NCBI GenBank assembly: GCA_036505795.1
Contig: DASXSU010000031.1
Span: forward strand, 87,418 to 151,417
Reading direction: 5' to 3'
Origin: NS-11 sp036505795
GTDB lineage: Bacteria; Nitrospirota; Nitrospiria; Nitrospirales; NS-4
DNA: 64,000 bases
Part shown: piece by piece, positions 19,096-27,632 of the stretch
Layout: each line of letters begins with the position of its first letter
Position numbering within the stretch: position 1 is the stretch's first letter
Notes under the pieces: model-generated
Database searches by the model: none
The model's input: the letters and a program-made list of their open reading frames with translations, nothing else
What the model was told of the DNA's origin: nothing
Made by a program: the position numbers and the translations under genes

Positions 19096-19114
19096 GAGCC
19101 CTCCTCGATGAGTA

Positions 19115-20089
19115 TTACACCAACACTTTTGCAATTTTGACGACAGCGGTAGAATCAGCGCCCTTGCGGTCCTCGGATCCCCACGGCGCGGTCGCGATGG
19201 CGATCAACCGTCCATCGGCGCCATGCACGCGGATCGGCGATCCGACGATCCATTGACCCTCGGTGTTCAGGATTCCAGCCCCAGAAAACCCGGTTCCATG
19301 GCGGGCCGATTCGGAACAGATAGGATCCAACACGAACGCCGGCAGCTCTGACAGCGCCTCACCCAGGGAGAGAAGATGGCTGTGCACGTCGTTGCGTGCC
19401 ACCACGTCTGCGAATTCCTCAAGGCTTAGAGCCTGTTCAATTCCAAAGCGACCGACTCGTCGGCGTTCCAGGGAAGCCAGGTGTCCACCGACACTTAATG
19501 TTTCTCCGATGTCGGCACATAATGTCCGGATGTACGTCCCCTTGCTGCACACAACGTCGAATACCACATCGACCATGGGAGTTCGCACAAACGAGACAAT
19601 CCGGATGTCGTGAATCACGCACGGGCGGCTGCTCCGAGCCACGGTGCGGCCCGCGCGAGCCGACTTGTACAGCGGCACCCCGTCGACCTTCACCGCGGAG
19701 TACATCGGCGGCACTTGACGAGTGATTCCGACACATGCCTGCATTACGGAACGGATGGTGTGATCCTCGGGGTATGGTCCCTCGTGCCGTGAGAGGATAG
19801 CGCCTGCGGCATCCTGCGTGTCCGTTGTCACGCCAAGACGAAGCGTGGCGCGGTACGCCTTGTCCGCCAGTACCAGGTACTCGGCGATGCGCGTCGCCTT
19901 TCCGAGACACAACACCAACACGCCGGTCGCGGAGGGATCTAAGGTGCCGGTATGGCCCACTTTTTGGATTCCCAGCAGCCTTCGCACCTTTGCGACCACA
20001 TCATGAGAAGTCCAGCCGCTGGGCTTGTCAATGATCAGTACACCATCGAACCCGGTCCCGACCGCTTGTTCTGACAGACTCAATCCCAT
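19115..20089 (-). CDS. truB: tRNA pseudouridine(55) synthase
   Basis: The 324-residue enzyme makes pseudouridine-55 in the T-loop of tRNAs. The catalytic block GHTGTLDPSATGVLVLC, with its Asp, is near residue 50, after LIIDKPSGWTSHDVV; the KVDGVPLYKSARAG and CSKGTYIRTLCADIG motifs follow. A C-terminal ~80-residue extension resembles the small PUA-like tail of longer TruB forms. The start is one base after the stop of rbfA. It is interesting that genes for two other T-loop modifications (m1A58 and 2-thio-54) also occur in this window. Confidence 0.96.
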   Translation of the reverse strand: MGLSLSEQAVGTGFDGVLIIDKPSGWTSHDVVAKVRRLLGIQKVGHTGTLDPSATGVLVLCLGKATRIAEYLVLADKAYRATLRLGVTTDTQDAAGAILSRHEGPYPEDHTIRSVMQACVGITRQVPPMYSAVKVDGVPLYKSARAGRTVARSSRPCVIHDIRIVSFVRTPMVDVVFDVVCSKGTYIRTLCADIGETLSVGGHLASLERRRVGRFGIEQALSLEEFADVVARNDVHSHLLSLGEALSELPAFVLDPICSESARHGTGFSGAGILNTEGQWIVGSPIRVHGADGRLIAIATAPWGSEDRKGADSTAVVKIAKVLV

Positions 20090-20090
20090 G

Positions 20091-20522
20091 CTATGGTCTT
20101 TCGCCGGAAGGATCTTCCGGACTCATTTCCGGACTGCCGATAGGCTCGCTCATTTCAGACGCTTCGAGCGGCTTCTTCCCGCCGTGTAGTTCGTCCAGCA
20201 AGCTCATCACGTGCCGAACCTGATCAACGGAGGGGTCACGGACAAAGGTCAACTCCGGGACGTATCGAAGCTTGAGCCGCCGTCCCAATTCTCTCCGGAT
20301 AAAGCCGGTCGCTCGCGCAAGCGTCGCGATCGCTTCGTTCCCTTGTTCACCTTCCTGGAGCACCGTGACATACACCCACGCCTGCTTTAAATCCGCGGTC
20401 ACATCAACCGACGTAATCGTGACGAATCCAACCCGCGGATCCCTCATCCGGCGGCTCAGGATATCGGCGATCTCCAGCTGAATCTGATCGCCGACCCGCT
20501 CTGTGCGTTTAAATCCCTGCAT
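20091..20522 (-). CDS. rbfA: ribosome-binding factor A
   Basis: The 143-residue protein shows the RbfA KH-like fold pattern: RVGDQIQLEIADILSRRM at the start, then DPRVGFVTITSVDVTADLK and the central AWVYVTVL strand, with RYVPELTFVRDPSVDQ near residue 100. RbfA matures the 16S 5' end and assists 30S assembly. The C-terminal ~25 residues are Ser/Pro/Glu-rich and probably disordered. Context (DUF503 gene upstream, truB downstream) is the classical nusA-infB operon. Confidence 0.95.
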   Translation of the reverse strand: MQGFKRTERVGDQIQLEIADILSRRMRDPRVGFVTITSVDVTADLKQAWVYVTVLQEGEQGNEAIATLARATGFIRRELGRRLKLRYVPELTFVRDPSVDQVRHVMSLLDELHGGKKPLEASEMSEPIGSPEMSPEDPSGERP

Positions 20523-20526
20523 GAAT

Positions 20527-20808
20527 CTACAAGAACTCCATGCGCTGGCGGACGAGCTCTACGGAAGGATTCGCTCGCACGACGTTTAGGACCGAGTCCA
20601 ACACCTGATTGGTGTACCGCTGCTCATTGGCCACACACGCCACTCCCAGAACCGCTCGCTGCCACATATCCTGTTCGTCGACTTCCGCGATCGAGACATT
20701 AAATTTTCTCTGAATCCGATCCTTCAGGCTGAGAAGGATCTGCCGTTTACCCTTGAGCGAATCAACGCCCGGGAGATGGAGCTCTACAGTACAGACGCCG
20801 ACGATCAT
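20527..20808 (-). CDS. DUF503 (YlxP-like) protein
   Basis: The 93-residue product belongs to the DUF503/YlxP family, recognised from VELHLPGVDSLKGKRQIL near residue 8, the following RIQRKFNVSIAEVDEQDMWQ (split here only for naming) and the C-terminal VELVRQRMEFL. Its gene lies between infB and rbfA, the same place as in Bacillus and Thermus relatives. The family has a ferredoxin-like fold and is presumed to help ribosome assembly or RNA metabolism, but no biochemical role is settled. Four bases separate it from rbfA. Confidence 0.92.
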   Translation of the reverse strand: MIVGVCTVELHLPGVDSLKGKRQILLSLKDRIQRKFNVSIAEVDEQDMWQRAVLGVACVANEQRYTNQVLDSVLNVVRANPSVELVRQRMEFL

Positions 20809-20817
20809 AGGGGCGGA

Positions 20818-23331
20818 TTACAGTTTCCCCAGCACCTTGTCCAAGGTGTACACTTCGAAGCGGTCGCCGGGTTTCAGGTCGTTGAAGTTCTCCACACTGA
20901 TCCCGCATTCATAGCCAGCCTGTACTTCCTTCACATCATCCTTGAACCGGCGCAGCGAGCCGATCTTGCCTTCGTAAACCACGGCGCTGTCGCGCACAAC
21001 GCGGATCCCGGCGCTCGTTCGAGTGATCGAGCCGTCGGTGACATAGCAGCCCGCCACCGCTCCTGCTTTCGGAATCACGAACACTTTTCGGACCTCCGCG
21101 CGGCCGGTCACGCGCTCTTTGAAAGTCGGTTCGAGAAGGCCTTCCATCGCTGCTCGGATATCATTGAGCGCTTCATAAATAATGCTGTAGTTCCGGATAT
21201 CGATGCCCTCGCGCTCGGCCAAGGTGGCAGCCTTCGTCTCGGGTCGCACGTTGAATCCAATGATAATGGCGTTGGATGCGGACGCCAGTTGGACATCGTT
21301 TTCGGTAATTCCCCCGACACCCTTTAGAATTATGTTGGGTTTGACGGCCTCCGCGCTTAGACGCTCGACCGCGTCCGCGAGCGCTTCGGCCGATCCCTGA
21401 ACATCGGCGCGAATGATAATCCCCAGCTCTTTGACGGTCCCTTCTTTGACCTGGGCAAACAGATCATCCAGGGTCACTTTGCGCACGGGGGCCATGTCGA
21501 CTGAGCGCTGCTTGGCCAGACGAGATTCCGCGATTTCGCGGGCAATGCGTTCATCTTTCGTGACGACAAACTCCTGCCCGGCCATCGGACAACCGAGCAG
21601 TCCGACGACCTCGACCGGAATCGAAGGCCCGGCCTCTTTGACCGGTCGGCCGGCATGATTGAAAAGCGCCCGTACTCGGCCGCTGTAGGTTCCCACCACA
21701 AACGGGTCTCCCAGACGCAGAGTTCCGTTCTGGACCAGTACGGTGGCGACAGGACCTCGACCTCGATCGATCTTGGCTTCAATCACGATCCCCCGCGCCA
21801 ACCGCTCGGGCGCCGCTCGTAACTCCAGGACTTCTGCCTGCAGGAGAATCATTTCCAGGAGCGTCTCCAGGCCTGTTTTCTTTTTGGCGGAGACTTCTAC
21901 AAAAATCGTCTCGCCGCCCCAAGCCTCAGGCACCAGCCCGCGTTCGGAGACCTGATTTTTGATCCGGTCGGGGTTGGCGTCCGGCTTGTCCATCTTATTG
22001 ATGGCGACGATGACCGGAACCTCGGCCGCCCGAGCGTGATCGAGGGCCTCAATGGTTTGCGGCATCACCCCATCGTCTGCGGCGACGACCAGCACAACGA
22101 TGTCCGTGACTTTGGCGCCTCGCGCGCGCATTGCTGTGAACGCTTCATGGCCGGGCGTATCCAGAAACGTGATAAGTTGGCCCCGGGCCTTTACAACATA
22201 GGCACCAATGTGTTGAGTAATCCCCCCCGCTTCGCCTTCCGTCACCTTTGTCTCCCGAATGGCATCCAGCAGCGAGGTCTTGCCGTGATCGACGTGTCCC
22301 ATAATGGTGACCACCGGCGGCCTGGACACAAGCGACTCCTGGACTTCGGCGGGCGCTTCAACAAGGAGCTCTTCAGCCGGCCGCTCCGTGACCATCTCCA
22401 CCCGCACCGAAAACGATTCCGCAAGCAAGCTGGCAGCCTCGGAGGCGAGCGGCTGGTTGAGCGTCAGGAGCATTCCCATCTCCATAAGCCGTTTCATCAC
22501 ATCGGCCGGCTTTTGCCCTACGGCTTCAGCAAACTCCTTTACCGTCAGGCCTTCGGCTAGCCTCACAGCCCTGAGCCGGGGTTTCGTGACCTCTGCGATC
22601 GCGCCAGGCGTCGTGTGACGGGATTTCTCTTCACGCCGATGCATCGGCATCGCGCGGAGATCCCGCCACCGGGTCGCGTCATCTCGCAGCGGAAGCGGTT
22701 CGTCCTCACGATCCCGCACTGCGCGGCGCGTTTTCTTGCTTTTATCTTTCAAGCTCTGATCCGGAAGTGGAGGCACAATTTCGGCCTTTTTGGCCCATGC
22801 GGGGCGTTCGGTCTGGCCTGCCGGCAGCGGAATTCCAGTCGTGGGCAGGCCCGGTAGCGCGAACGGCGGTGGCATGGCGCCGGGCTCAGGACTCGACGGC
22901 AGAGCGCTCGGCGTCAGCTCCGGCGCCGAAGGAATGACCCCGGCCGCGGGAGTCGCCTCGGTCAGCTCCTCCACCGGCATCATCTCTTCCTCCGGCTTTA
23001 GCGGAAGCAGATCGGGACCGAGCAAGGGTTCGCTCTGGCGCCGCTTCACCAGGATCAGCTTTTTTTCTCCCTTCGGCAGTTCGGCAGGGACGGGAGCGGC
23101 TTTTGCGGCGGCCTGCGGGCGAGCCGTCAGAGTCTTTTTCTTCACGACCAGTGTCGAAGCGGGTTTCGACGTTTCCTTTTTGACAGATCCGAACTTATTC
23201 AAAATTTGAGTCACTGCGTCCTCTTCAAGGGCTGCCATATGGTTAGAAACGCTCACCCCGATCGTCTTCAGGTCGTTGATCAGGTCCTTACTCGGCACAC
23301 TCAGTTGTTTGGCTAATTCAAAAACCCGCAT
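20818..23331 (-). CDS. infB: translation initiation factor IF-2
   Basis: I start this 837-residue protein at ATG 23331 (MRVFELAKQL), the conserved IF2-N beginning; a longer frame to 23424 overlaps nusA and encodes an arginine-rich stretch unlike IF-2. Residues 1-50 are the first IF2-N module; a long Pro/Ala/Lys-rich linker (about 55-230) follows, then a second IF2-N module (LRAVRLAEGLTVKEFAEAVG), the GTPase domain with G1 GHVDHGKTSLL, G3 DTPGHEAF and G4 NKMDKPDA, and the C-terminal domains that bind the initiator tRNA. It brings fMet-tRNA to the 30S subunit. The linker composition is typical. Confidence 0.97.
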   Translation of the reverse strand: MRVFELAKQLSVPSKDLINDLKTIGVSVSNHMAALEEDAVTQILNKFGSVKKETSKPASTLVVKKKTLTARPQAAAKAAPVPAELPKGEKKLILVKRRQSEPLLGPDLLPLKPEEEMMPVEELTEATPAAGVIPSAPELTPSALPSSPEPGAMPPPFALPGLPTTGIPLPAGQTERPAWAKKAEIVPPLPDQSLKDKSKKTRRAVRDREDEPLPLRDDATRWRDLRAMPMHRREEKSRHTTPGAIAEVTKPRLRAVRLAEGLTVKEFAEAVGQKPADVMKRLMEMGMLLTLNQPLASEAASLLAESFSVRVEMVTERPAEELLVEAPAEVQESLVSRPPVVTIMGHVDHGKTSLLDAIRETKVTEGEAGGITQHIGAYVVKARGQLITFLDTPGHEAFTAMRARGAKVTDIVVLVVAADDGVMPQTIEALDHARAAEVPVIVAINKMDKPDANPDRIKNQVSERGLVPEAWGGETIFVEVSAKKKTGLETLLEMILLQAEVLELRAAPERLARGIVIEAKIDRGRGPVATVLVQNGTLRLGDPFVVGTYSGRVRALFNHAGRPVKEAGPSIPVEVVGLLGCPMAGQEFVVTKDERIAREIAESRLAKQRSVDMAPVRKVTLDDLFAQVKEGTVKELGIIIRADVQGSAEALADAVERLSAEAVKPNIILKGVGGITENDVQLASASNAIIIGFNVRPETKAATLAEREGIDIRNYSIIYEALNDIRAAMEGLLEPTFKERVTGRAEVRKVFVIPKAGAVAGCYVTDGSITRTSAGIRVVRDSAVVYEGKIGSLRRFKDDVKEVQAGYECGISVENFNDLKPGDRFEVYTLDKVLGKL

Positions 23332-23350
23332 GTGGCTGTCTTCTATTCTC

Positions 23351-24562
23351 CTATGCGGTCGCGGCCCCGCGTTGCTCCTCGTCTTCGTCCTTGTCCATCT
23401 TGGATTCTTCAGCCTTCTGATCATCCGCCTTCTGAGCGGCGGCCGATTCCGCTTCCATCAATTTCGCATGCTGGTCCTGCAATTGCTGGGCGATCGCCGC
23501 GCGGGTTTCCTGGTCGCGCACGGCCTTCTCTTTCTCGTATTCGCTGGCGCCGATGATATCGATTTTCCAACCGGTCAGCTTTGCGGCGAGCCGGACGTTC
23601 TGACCGTTCCTGCCGATAGCCAGCGAGAGCTGATTGTCGGCGACGACCACAAGCGCCGATTTCTTTTCCTCATCGACGCCGACTTTTTCGATGACCGCGG
23701 GATTGAGCGCCTCCGCGATGAAGACCCGGGGATCGGGCGTCCATCCGATGATGTCGATTTTTTCACCCCGCAACTCTCGAACCACGGCCTGGACCCTCGA
23801 GCCTTTCATCCCGACGCAGGCGCCTACCGGATCCACCGCGCGATCACGGGACACGACCGCGATCTTCGTGCGATCGCCCGGTTCGCGAACCACGGCTTTG
23901 ATCTCCAGGATCTTTTCGGCGATCTCGGGCACCTCAGCCTCGAACAGCTTGACGATAAAGTTCGGATGCGTCCGGGAGAGGATCACCTGCACATCACGCA
24001 TCGTCCGTTTGACCTCGAGAAGGTAGGCCTTGATGCGATCACCACGGCGGTATACCTCTCGCGGGATCTGCTCATGCGCAGGCAAGATCGCTTCGGTCCT
24101 GCCGAGATCAACGATGTAATTGCGGCGTTCCTGCCCGAGAATAATACCGTTGACCAGATCGCCTTGGCGCGTCGAAAACTCCCGCTGGACAGCCTCCCAT
24201 TCCGCCTCGCGCACTTTCTGGAAGATGACCTGCTTGGCGGTCTGTGCCGCAATACGGCCGAACTCTTCAATCTCAATCAGCGATCCGATCTCATCCCCGA
24301 GTTCGGCCTCGCTGTCCACCTTCTGCGCGTCTTGCAAGGAGACTTCGGATTTCGAATTGGTCACCTCGTTGACGATCTTCTTCAGCGAAATCGCCTCGAT
24401 CTCGCCGCTTTTCCGATCGATTTTTATTTGGATGTTCTCCGCGCCATACCGCTTCTTGGCCGCGGTCTGCAAGGCAGCTTCGACCGCCTCTAAAATCCGG
24501 CCGGTATCGATCCCCTTCTCTCGTCCGATCTGTTCAATCACCGTCAACAGCTCACGTCCCAT
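23351..24562 (-). CDS. nusA: transcription termination/antitermination factor NusA
   Basis: The 403-residue protein has the NusA N-terminal RNA-polymerase-binding domain (VIEQIGREKGID, about 1-125), an S1 domain (GDLVNGIILGQERRN), and two KH domains ending with VVADNQLSLAIGRNGQNVRLAAKL. After the KH domains the last ~60 residues are a Glu/Lys/Ala-rich, probably disordered tail instead of the acidic repeats seen in E. coli NusA. NusA regulates pausing, termination and antitermination. The gene lies between rimP and infB in the conserved order; the infB ATG is 19 bases after its stop. Confidence 0.96.
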   Translation of the reverse strand: MGRELLTVIEQIGREKGIDTGRILEAVEAALQTAAKKRYGAENIQIKIDRKSGEIEAISLKKIVNEVTNSKSEVSLQDAQKVDSEAELGDEIGSLIEIEEFGRIAAQTAKQVIFQKVREAEWEAVQREFSTRQGDLVNGIILGQERRNYIVDLGRTEAILPAHEQIPREVYRRGDRIKAYLLEVKRTMRDVQVILSRTHPNFIVKLFEAEVPEIAEKILEIKAVVREPGDRTKIAVVSRDRAVDPVGACVGMKGSRVQAVVRELRGEKIDIIGWTPDPRVFIAEALNPAVIEKVGVDEEKKSALVVVADNQLSLAIGRNGQNVRLAAKLTGWKIDIIGASEYEKEKAVRDQETRAAIAQQLQDQHAKLMEAESAAAQKADDQKAEESKMDKDEDEEQRGAATA

Positions 24563-24595
24563 TGGATGTTCCTGTATGAATCCCCATTCCTGGTG

Positions 24596-25168
24596 TTAGA
24601 ACTCGACCTCCAACCTGGCTTCCTCGATGTCGTCCAAAACAAGCGGGATCGGAGTTGTGTCCCGCTGCCGCGCTCCCTTGCGACCTGGGGAGGGCGACCT
24701 CTCGATCCATACTTGATGGCCGTCCAACCTTTGAATGCGCCCGATGACGACCCCTTGCCCGCTCAGCGGCTTGGCCAGCTTGAAGCGCGCCAGTCTCCCC
24801 TGAAATCGCTCATACTCTGTAGCGGACCGGATTCGGCGATCCAATCCCGGGGACGATACTTCCAGCACGTAGGCGTGGGGAATGGGATCCTCTACGTCAA
24901 GCGCATGCCCGATGAGAACGTGCGCGCGCTCGCAATCCTGAACCGTGACGTTATCGATTGCTCCCCCGTCGGGCATCGTCCGCTCGATCACCAAGCGAAG
25001 AAAGGAGTTGCCACCGCGACCACGGAGTTCAACGTCAACGAGCACCAACCCGAGCGCATCTAGAATCGGCTGCACGATACGCCTGACTACAGGCTCTTGC
25101 ACAGACTCTCGGCCTACTCCTTTTGGAATACCTTCGGATTGTCGATACAAATGGTTTTGACCTGGCAT
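24596..25168 (-). CDS. rimP: ribosome maturation factor RimP
   Basis: The product matches RimP (30S maturation): VQPILDALGLVLVDVELRG, RLVIERTMPDGGAIDNVTV and LEVSSPGLDRRI are the family blocks. The C-terminal SH3-like domain follows, ending in the VLDDIEEARLEVEF strand. The start is uncertain. ATG 25168 gives 190 residues but stands directly behind a terminator-like hairpin and U-run with no RBS. GTG 25102 gives a compact protein beginning VQEPVVRRIV, with AAGGAG 14 bases upstream. I keep 25168 as the outer limit. It heads the nusA-infB cluster. Confidence 0.92.
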   Translation of the reverse strand: MPGQNHLYRQSEGIPKGVGRESVQEPVVRRIVQPILDALGLVLVDVELRGRGGNSFLRLVIERTMPDGGAIDNVTVQDCERAHVLIGHALDVEDPIPHAYVLEVSSPGLDRRIRSATEYERFQGRLARFKLAKPLSGQGVVIGRIQRLDGHQVWIERSPSPGRKGARQRDTTPIPLVLDDIEEARLEVEF

Positions 25169-25170
25169 AA

Positions 25171-25198
25171 AACGAAAAAGTGGGTTTTCACCCACTTT
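25171..25198 (-). terminator. Rho-independent terminator-like hairpin downstream of the aminotransferase gene
   Basis: In minus-strand sense, AAAGTGGGT pairs with ACCCACTTT around a GAAA tetraloop (9 bp), and the stem runs straight into TTTTCGTTTT. It lies about 46 bases after the aminotransferase stop, so it plausibly ends that transcript. It also sits immediately in front of the possible rimP ATG at 25168, so it could equally work as a leader attenuator for the rimP-nusA-infB operon. Confidence 0.75.
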
Positions 25199-25244
25199 AC
25201 TGGGAAAACGCTAACATAGGGCACATCGTCAAATCAAGGGGAAA

Positions 25245-26084
25245 CTAGGCGTGAAGCTTTCGAAAACGCGCCATCAAATCTTGAGTCGTGGGTCCGGGAC
25301 GGCCTGCTCCGATTGGTCGGCCGTCCACCCGGCCAACCGGCAGAATCTCGATGGTAGTACCCGTCAAAAATACCTCCTCGGCACGGAAGACGTCAGTCTT
25401 CGTGAGGGGACGCTCTGCCACCGACAAGCCCGCCTCTCGCGCCAGTTGCAGCACATGGGAGCGAGTGACCCCTGATAATAACAGCGGCCCTTCGGGAGGC
25501 GTGACGACACAGCCCTCACGGATCGCCATAACATTGCTCGTGGCTCCTTCGAGAACAAATCCATCCCTCACGAACACGGCCTCAAACGCCCCGGCATTGC
25601 GCGCCTGCTGTTTGGCAAGTACGTTGGCCAGGAGGCTGATGGACTTGATATCACAGCGATCCCATCGAAGATCAGAAACCATGACGACATCAGCCCCGCC
25701 GGTATAGAGCGCCTCCGGCGGGGGCGACATTGCCCGCACCGTCATGACCACCGTCGGTGCCAGTCCAGCAGCGTACGTATGGTCCCGAGGGGCAACCCCA
25801 CGCGTCACCTGGATGTACACTTTGGCCTCGGGATGTCCGCTTCGCTCCACGGCCTGCGTCACAACGCCGTTCCACCTATCATTATCGAAAGGCAGGATGA
25901 TACCGAGAGCGGCCGCACTGCGCGCCAGGCGAGCGAGATGCTCTGAGAGGCAGAACGGGACTCCTCCATAGACCCGCAGTAACTCATAGACCCCGTCCCC
26001 GAATTGAAATCCCCGATCTTCGACCGACACCGTGGCCTGGACCAGCGGCATAAAGACGCCATTGACGAACGCAATATCAGGCAT
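25245..26084 (-). CDS. class IV PLP aminotransferase (D-amino-acid / branched-chain type)
   Basis: The 279-residue protein has the fold-type IV aminotransferase blocks: VSVEDRGFQFGDGVYELLRV near residue 20, the TRGVAPRDH region near 90, the PLP lysine in CDIKSISLLANVLAKQ near 150, and EGATSNVMAI near 180. The RDH motif and the DIKS-LLANVLAKQ pattern resemble D-alanine aminotransferase (Dat) more than IlvE, but these subfamilies cannot be separated by eye with confidence. It could supply D-amino acids or branched-chain amino acids, or act as an aminodeoxychorismate lyase. Its start overlaps the end of the preceding small gene by eight bases, so the two are coupled. Confidence 0.88.
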   Translation of the reverse strand: MPDIAFVNGVFMPLVQATVSVEDRGFQFGDGVYELLRVYGGVPFCLSEHLARLARSAAALGIILPFDNDRWNGVVTQAVERSGHPEAKVYIQVTRGVAPRDHTYAAGLAPTVVMTVRAMSPPPEALYTGGADVVMVSDLRWDRCDIKSISLLANVLAKQQARNAGAFEAVFVRDGFVLEGATSNVMAIREGCVVTPPEGPLLLSGVTRSHVLQLAREAGLSVAERPLTKTDVFRAEEVFLTGTTIEILPVGRVDGRPIGAGRPGPTTQDLMARFRKLHA

Positions 26085-26424
26085 GGTTGCCGCTAGAGTC
26101 CACGTTCTCCTCGTTTACCATGAGGACGTACACGCGCCGATCCTCAGCCGTAAAGCGCCAGCCCATGCGTTTCTCAAATACAATGCGGTGCACGCCGGGC
26201 TTCAGCGCACGAAACTCAAAGACATGCTTGCCGGAGTCGACGACATTCCAATTCTCCCCCATGGACCTGTCGTAATCATCATTCGCCAGCGCGACGCCGG
26301 TATTGTCAAAGAGCGGTATATAAATTTCCCCCCGCGTCCGATCTTCCCAGAGACGGATGATCACAGTTCCGCCGAGCCGAGTACTGAGAACCTTGTCTTG
26401 GGTCCAGGCTTCCCCAGCATTCAT
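26077..26424 (-). CDS. small protein, possible I42/chagasin-like fold
   Basis: The 115-residue product is mainly beta-strand in pattern. It shows GGTVIIRLWEDRTRGE near residue 18 and KPGVHRIVFEKRMGW near 80, which resemble loop positions of chagasin/I42 cysteine-protease inhibitors (LxENPTTGY and the RPW region). However, the NPTTG and GxGG motifs are not intact, so inhibition is doubtful. No signal peptide is visible. It sits between the DUF192 gene and the aminotransferase gene. The fold suggestion is tentative and the function unknown. Confidence 0.5.
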   Translation of the reverse strand: MNAGEAWTQDKVLSTRLGGTVIIRLWEDRTRGEIYIPLFDNTGVALANDDYDRSMGENWNVVDSGKHVFEFRALKPGVHRIVFEKRMGWRFTAEDRRVYVLMVNEENVDSSGNHA

Positions 26425-26490
26425 CGGTAGGCCAGTGCCGCCGAATCCGGGCGCTGGAGAGCCATGTCTGAGAGATTGAAACTCACCAAA

Positions 26491-26967
26491 TTAGAGCTGC
26501 AAGATGAAACGCAGGTCCGCACCCGGGATGAGATGTTCCCTCTGAACGAATCCGGCGGGCGCCGCGATAACATACCGGTCCTTCTGAGAAGCCGGCCCGT
26601 AAGTGGGGCACTGCTCAGCAGCGCAGGGCGCAACCTGCTCCGCGAGGAGAATCACGCGTCTCGCCTCATCCAACCAGAGCAGGTCGACCGGAAATCGATA
26701 TTGGCGGGTTGTGAACCGATGAAAGTCTGCCCGGTCATAGATGAATAACATTCCCCAATCAGGCGGAAGGGAGTCGCGAAACGCGAGGCCCGCCTGCAGC
26801 ATCAACGGATTGTCCACCACTTCGACATGCATTTGGGTCCCGGAGGGAAACGTCACCAACAAGGACTCCGGTCCATGGCTGGTCGACATCAGGTAGTTGC
26901 CTCCAAGGAGCAGCCCTAAGGCCATGATGGCCAATATCCCCAAGCGCGTTGCCTTTGTCTTCTCCAT
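26491..26967 (-). CDS. DUF192 family exported protein
   Basis: The 158-residue protein has an N-terminal membrane segment or uncleaved signal (residues 8-27, ILAIMALGLLLGGNYL), followed by the DUF192 domain: VEVVDNPLMLQAGLAFRDSL, GMLFIYDRADFHRF and FPVDLLWLDEARRVI. Family members are small beta-barrel proteins of the cell envelope with no agreed function. It also holds two cysteines close together (CAAEQC) that could form a disulfide outside the membrane. It heads a short minus-strand group with the I42-like and aminotransferase genes and is divergent from the ferredoxin gene. Confidence 0.88.
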   Translation of the reverse strand: MEKTKATRLGILAIMALGLLLGGNYLMSTSHGPESLLVTFPSGTQMHVEVVDNPLMLQAGLAFRDSLPPDWGMLFIYDRADFHRFTTRQYRFPVDLLWLDEARRVILLAEQVAPCAAEQCPTYGPASQKDRYVIAAPAGFVQREHLIPGADLRFILQL

Positions 26968-27062
26968 ATAAAATCAGTGTTTTTTTGAGGATTCATCGCA
27001 TACTTTCCCCGGAAAAAGCAATGGAAGTCCCATTGGGATGAGGCTTTTTATCGGGGCTCAAC

Positions 27063-27127
27063 AGGCCTTCTGGCCTACCACTGGCACTAGAAACACGTTG
27101 ACAAGAACTGACGCCACTTCTTACAAT
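27063..27127 (+). promoter_or_regulatory. sigma-70-type promoter and upstream palindrome for ferredoxin gene
   Basis: TTGACA (27098-27103), an 18-bp spacer and TACAAT (27122-27127) give one of the best promoters in the window, with an expected start near 27134 and a leader of about 85 bases. A perfect AGGCC-TTCT-GGCCT palindrome at 27063-27076 lies about 20 bp upstream of the -35 and may be an activator or repressor site. A strong RBS (GAAGGAGG) lies just before the ATG at 27219. Confidence 0.65.
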
Positions 27128-27218
27128 GCAAGACCAACACAGTATTATTTCCTTTATTTCAACGTACTGAAAGCTAGCAAGTTAGATTGTTCTGGAGTAG
27201 AAGAAGGAGGCAAGTGTC

Positions 27219-27566
27219 ATGGCATTATTGATTACCGAAGAATGCATTTCCTGCGGGGCCTGTCTTCCCGAGTGCCCGAATGAAGCGATTTTCGAGACCC
27301 GCAGCGACGCAGAGACAAAGGGGAATCATGTCGGAGATGGTCAGGGTGTCGGCGACAACATCTATGTCATTACCCATGACCGCTGCACCGAATGCGTCGG
27401 GCATTTCGACGAGCCGCAATGCGCAGCCGTCTGTCCTGTCGATAACTGCTGCATCTCAGATCCTCTGTATCCGGAGTCGACTGAGATTCTGCTAGAGCGC
27501 GCACGCACCCTCAATCCGGACAAAGAGATCGATCCGAATAAGATCTGGAGCGGCGTTCGCAACTAG
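27219..27566 (+). CDS. 2[4Fe-4S] ferredoxin, Allochromatium type
   Basis: This 115-residue ferredoxin has cluster one at C9-C12-C15-C19 (CISCGACLPECP) and cluster two at C56-C59-C68-C72 with an eight-residue insert (CTEC, then QCAAVCP), plus C77/C78. The C-x2-C-x8-C-x3-C spacing is that of the Allochromatium vinosum-type low-potential ferredoxins. A ~37-residue stretch separates the two cluster motifs, longer than usual. Such ferredoxins feed electrons to 2-oxoacid:ferredoxin oxidoreductases of the reductive TCA cycle or to other reductive steps; that role is inference from lineage. It stands alone with its own promoter and terminator. Confidence 0.92.
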   Translation: MALLITEECISCGACLPECPNEAIFETRSDAETKGNHVGDGQGVGDNIYVITHDRCTECVGHFDEPQCAAVCPVDNCCISDPLYPESTEILLERARTLNPDKEIDPNKIWSGVRN

Positions 27567-27590
27567 TTCCAGGCTTCCCTGAGACATCAA

Positions 27591-27631
27591 GGCCCTCTCT
27601 TCGACGTCCGAGGAGAGGGCCTTCGTTTTTT
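27591..27631 (+). terminator. Rho-independent terminator of ferredoxin gene
   Basis: GGCCCTCTC (27591-27599) pairs perfectly with GAGAGGGCC (27613-27621), followed after four bases by six Ts. It is 25 bases past the ferredoxin stop. The same stem could also serve the convergent CBS-protein gene on the minus strand, although no matching T-run is present in that direction. Confidence 0.85.
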
Positions 27632-27632
27632 C

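Noticed and set aside
25245..26084. Firm gene name ilvE or dat for the aminotransferase
   Set aside because: Motifs favour Dat-like but do not decide; a name would overstate the evidence.
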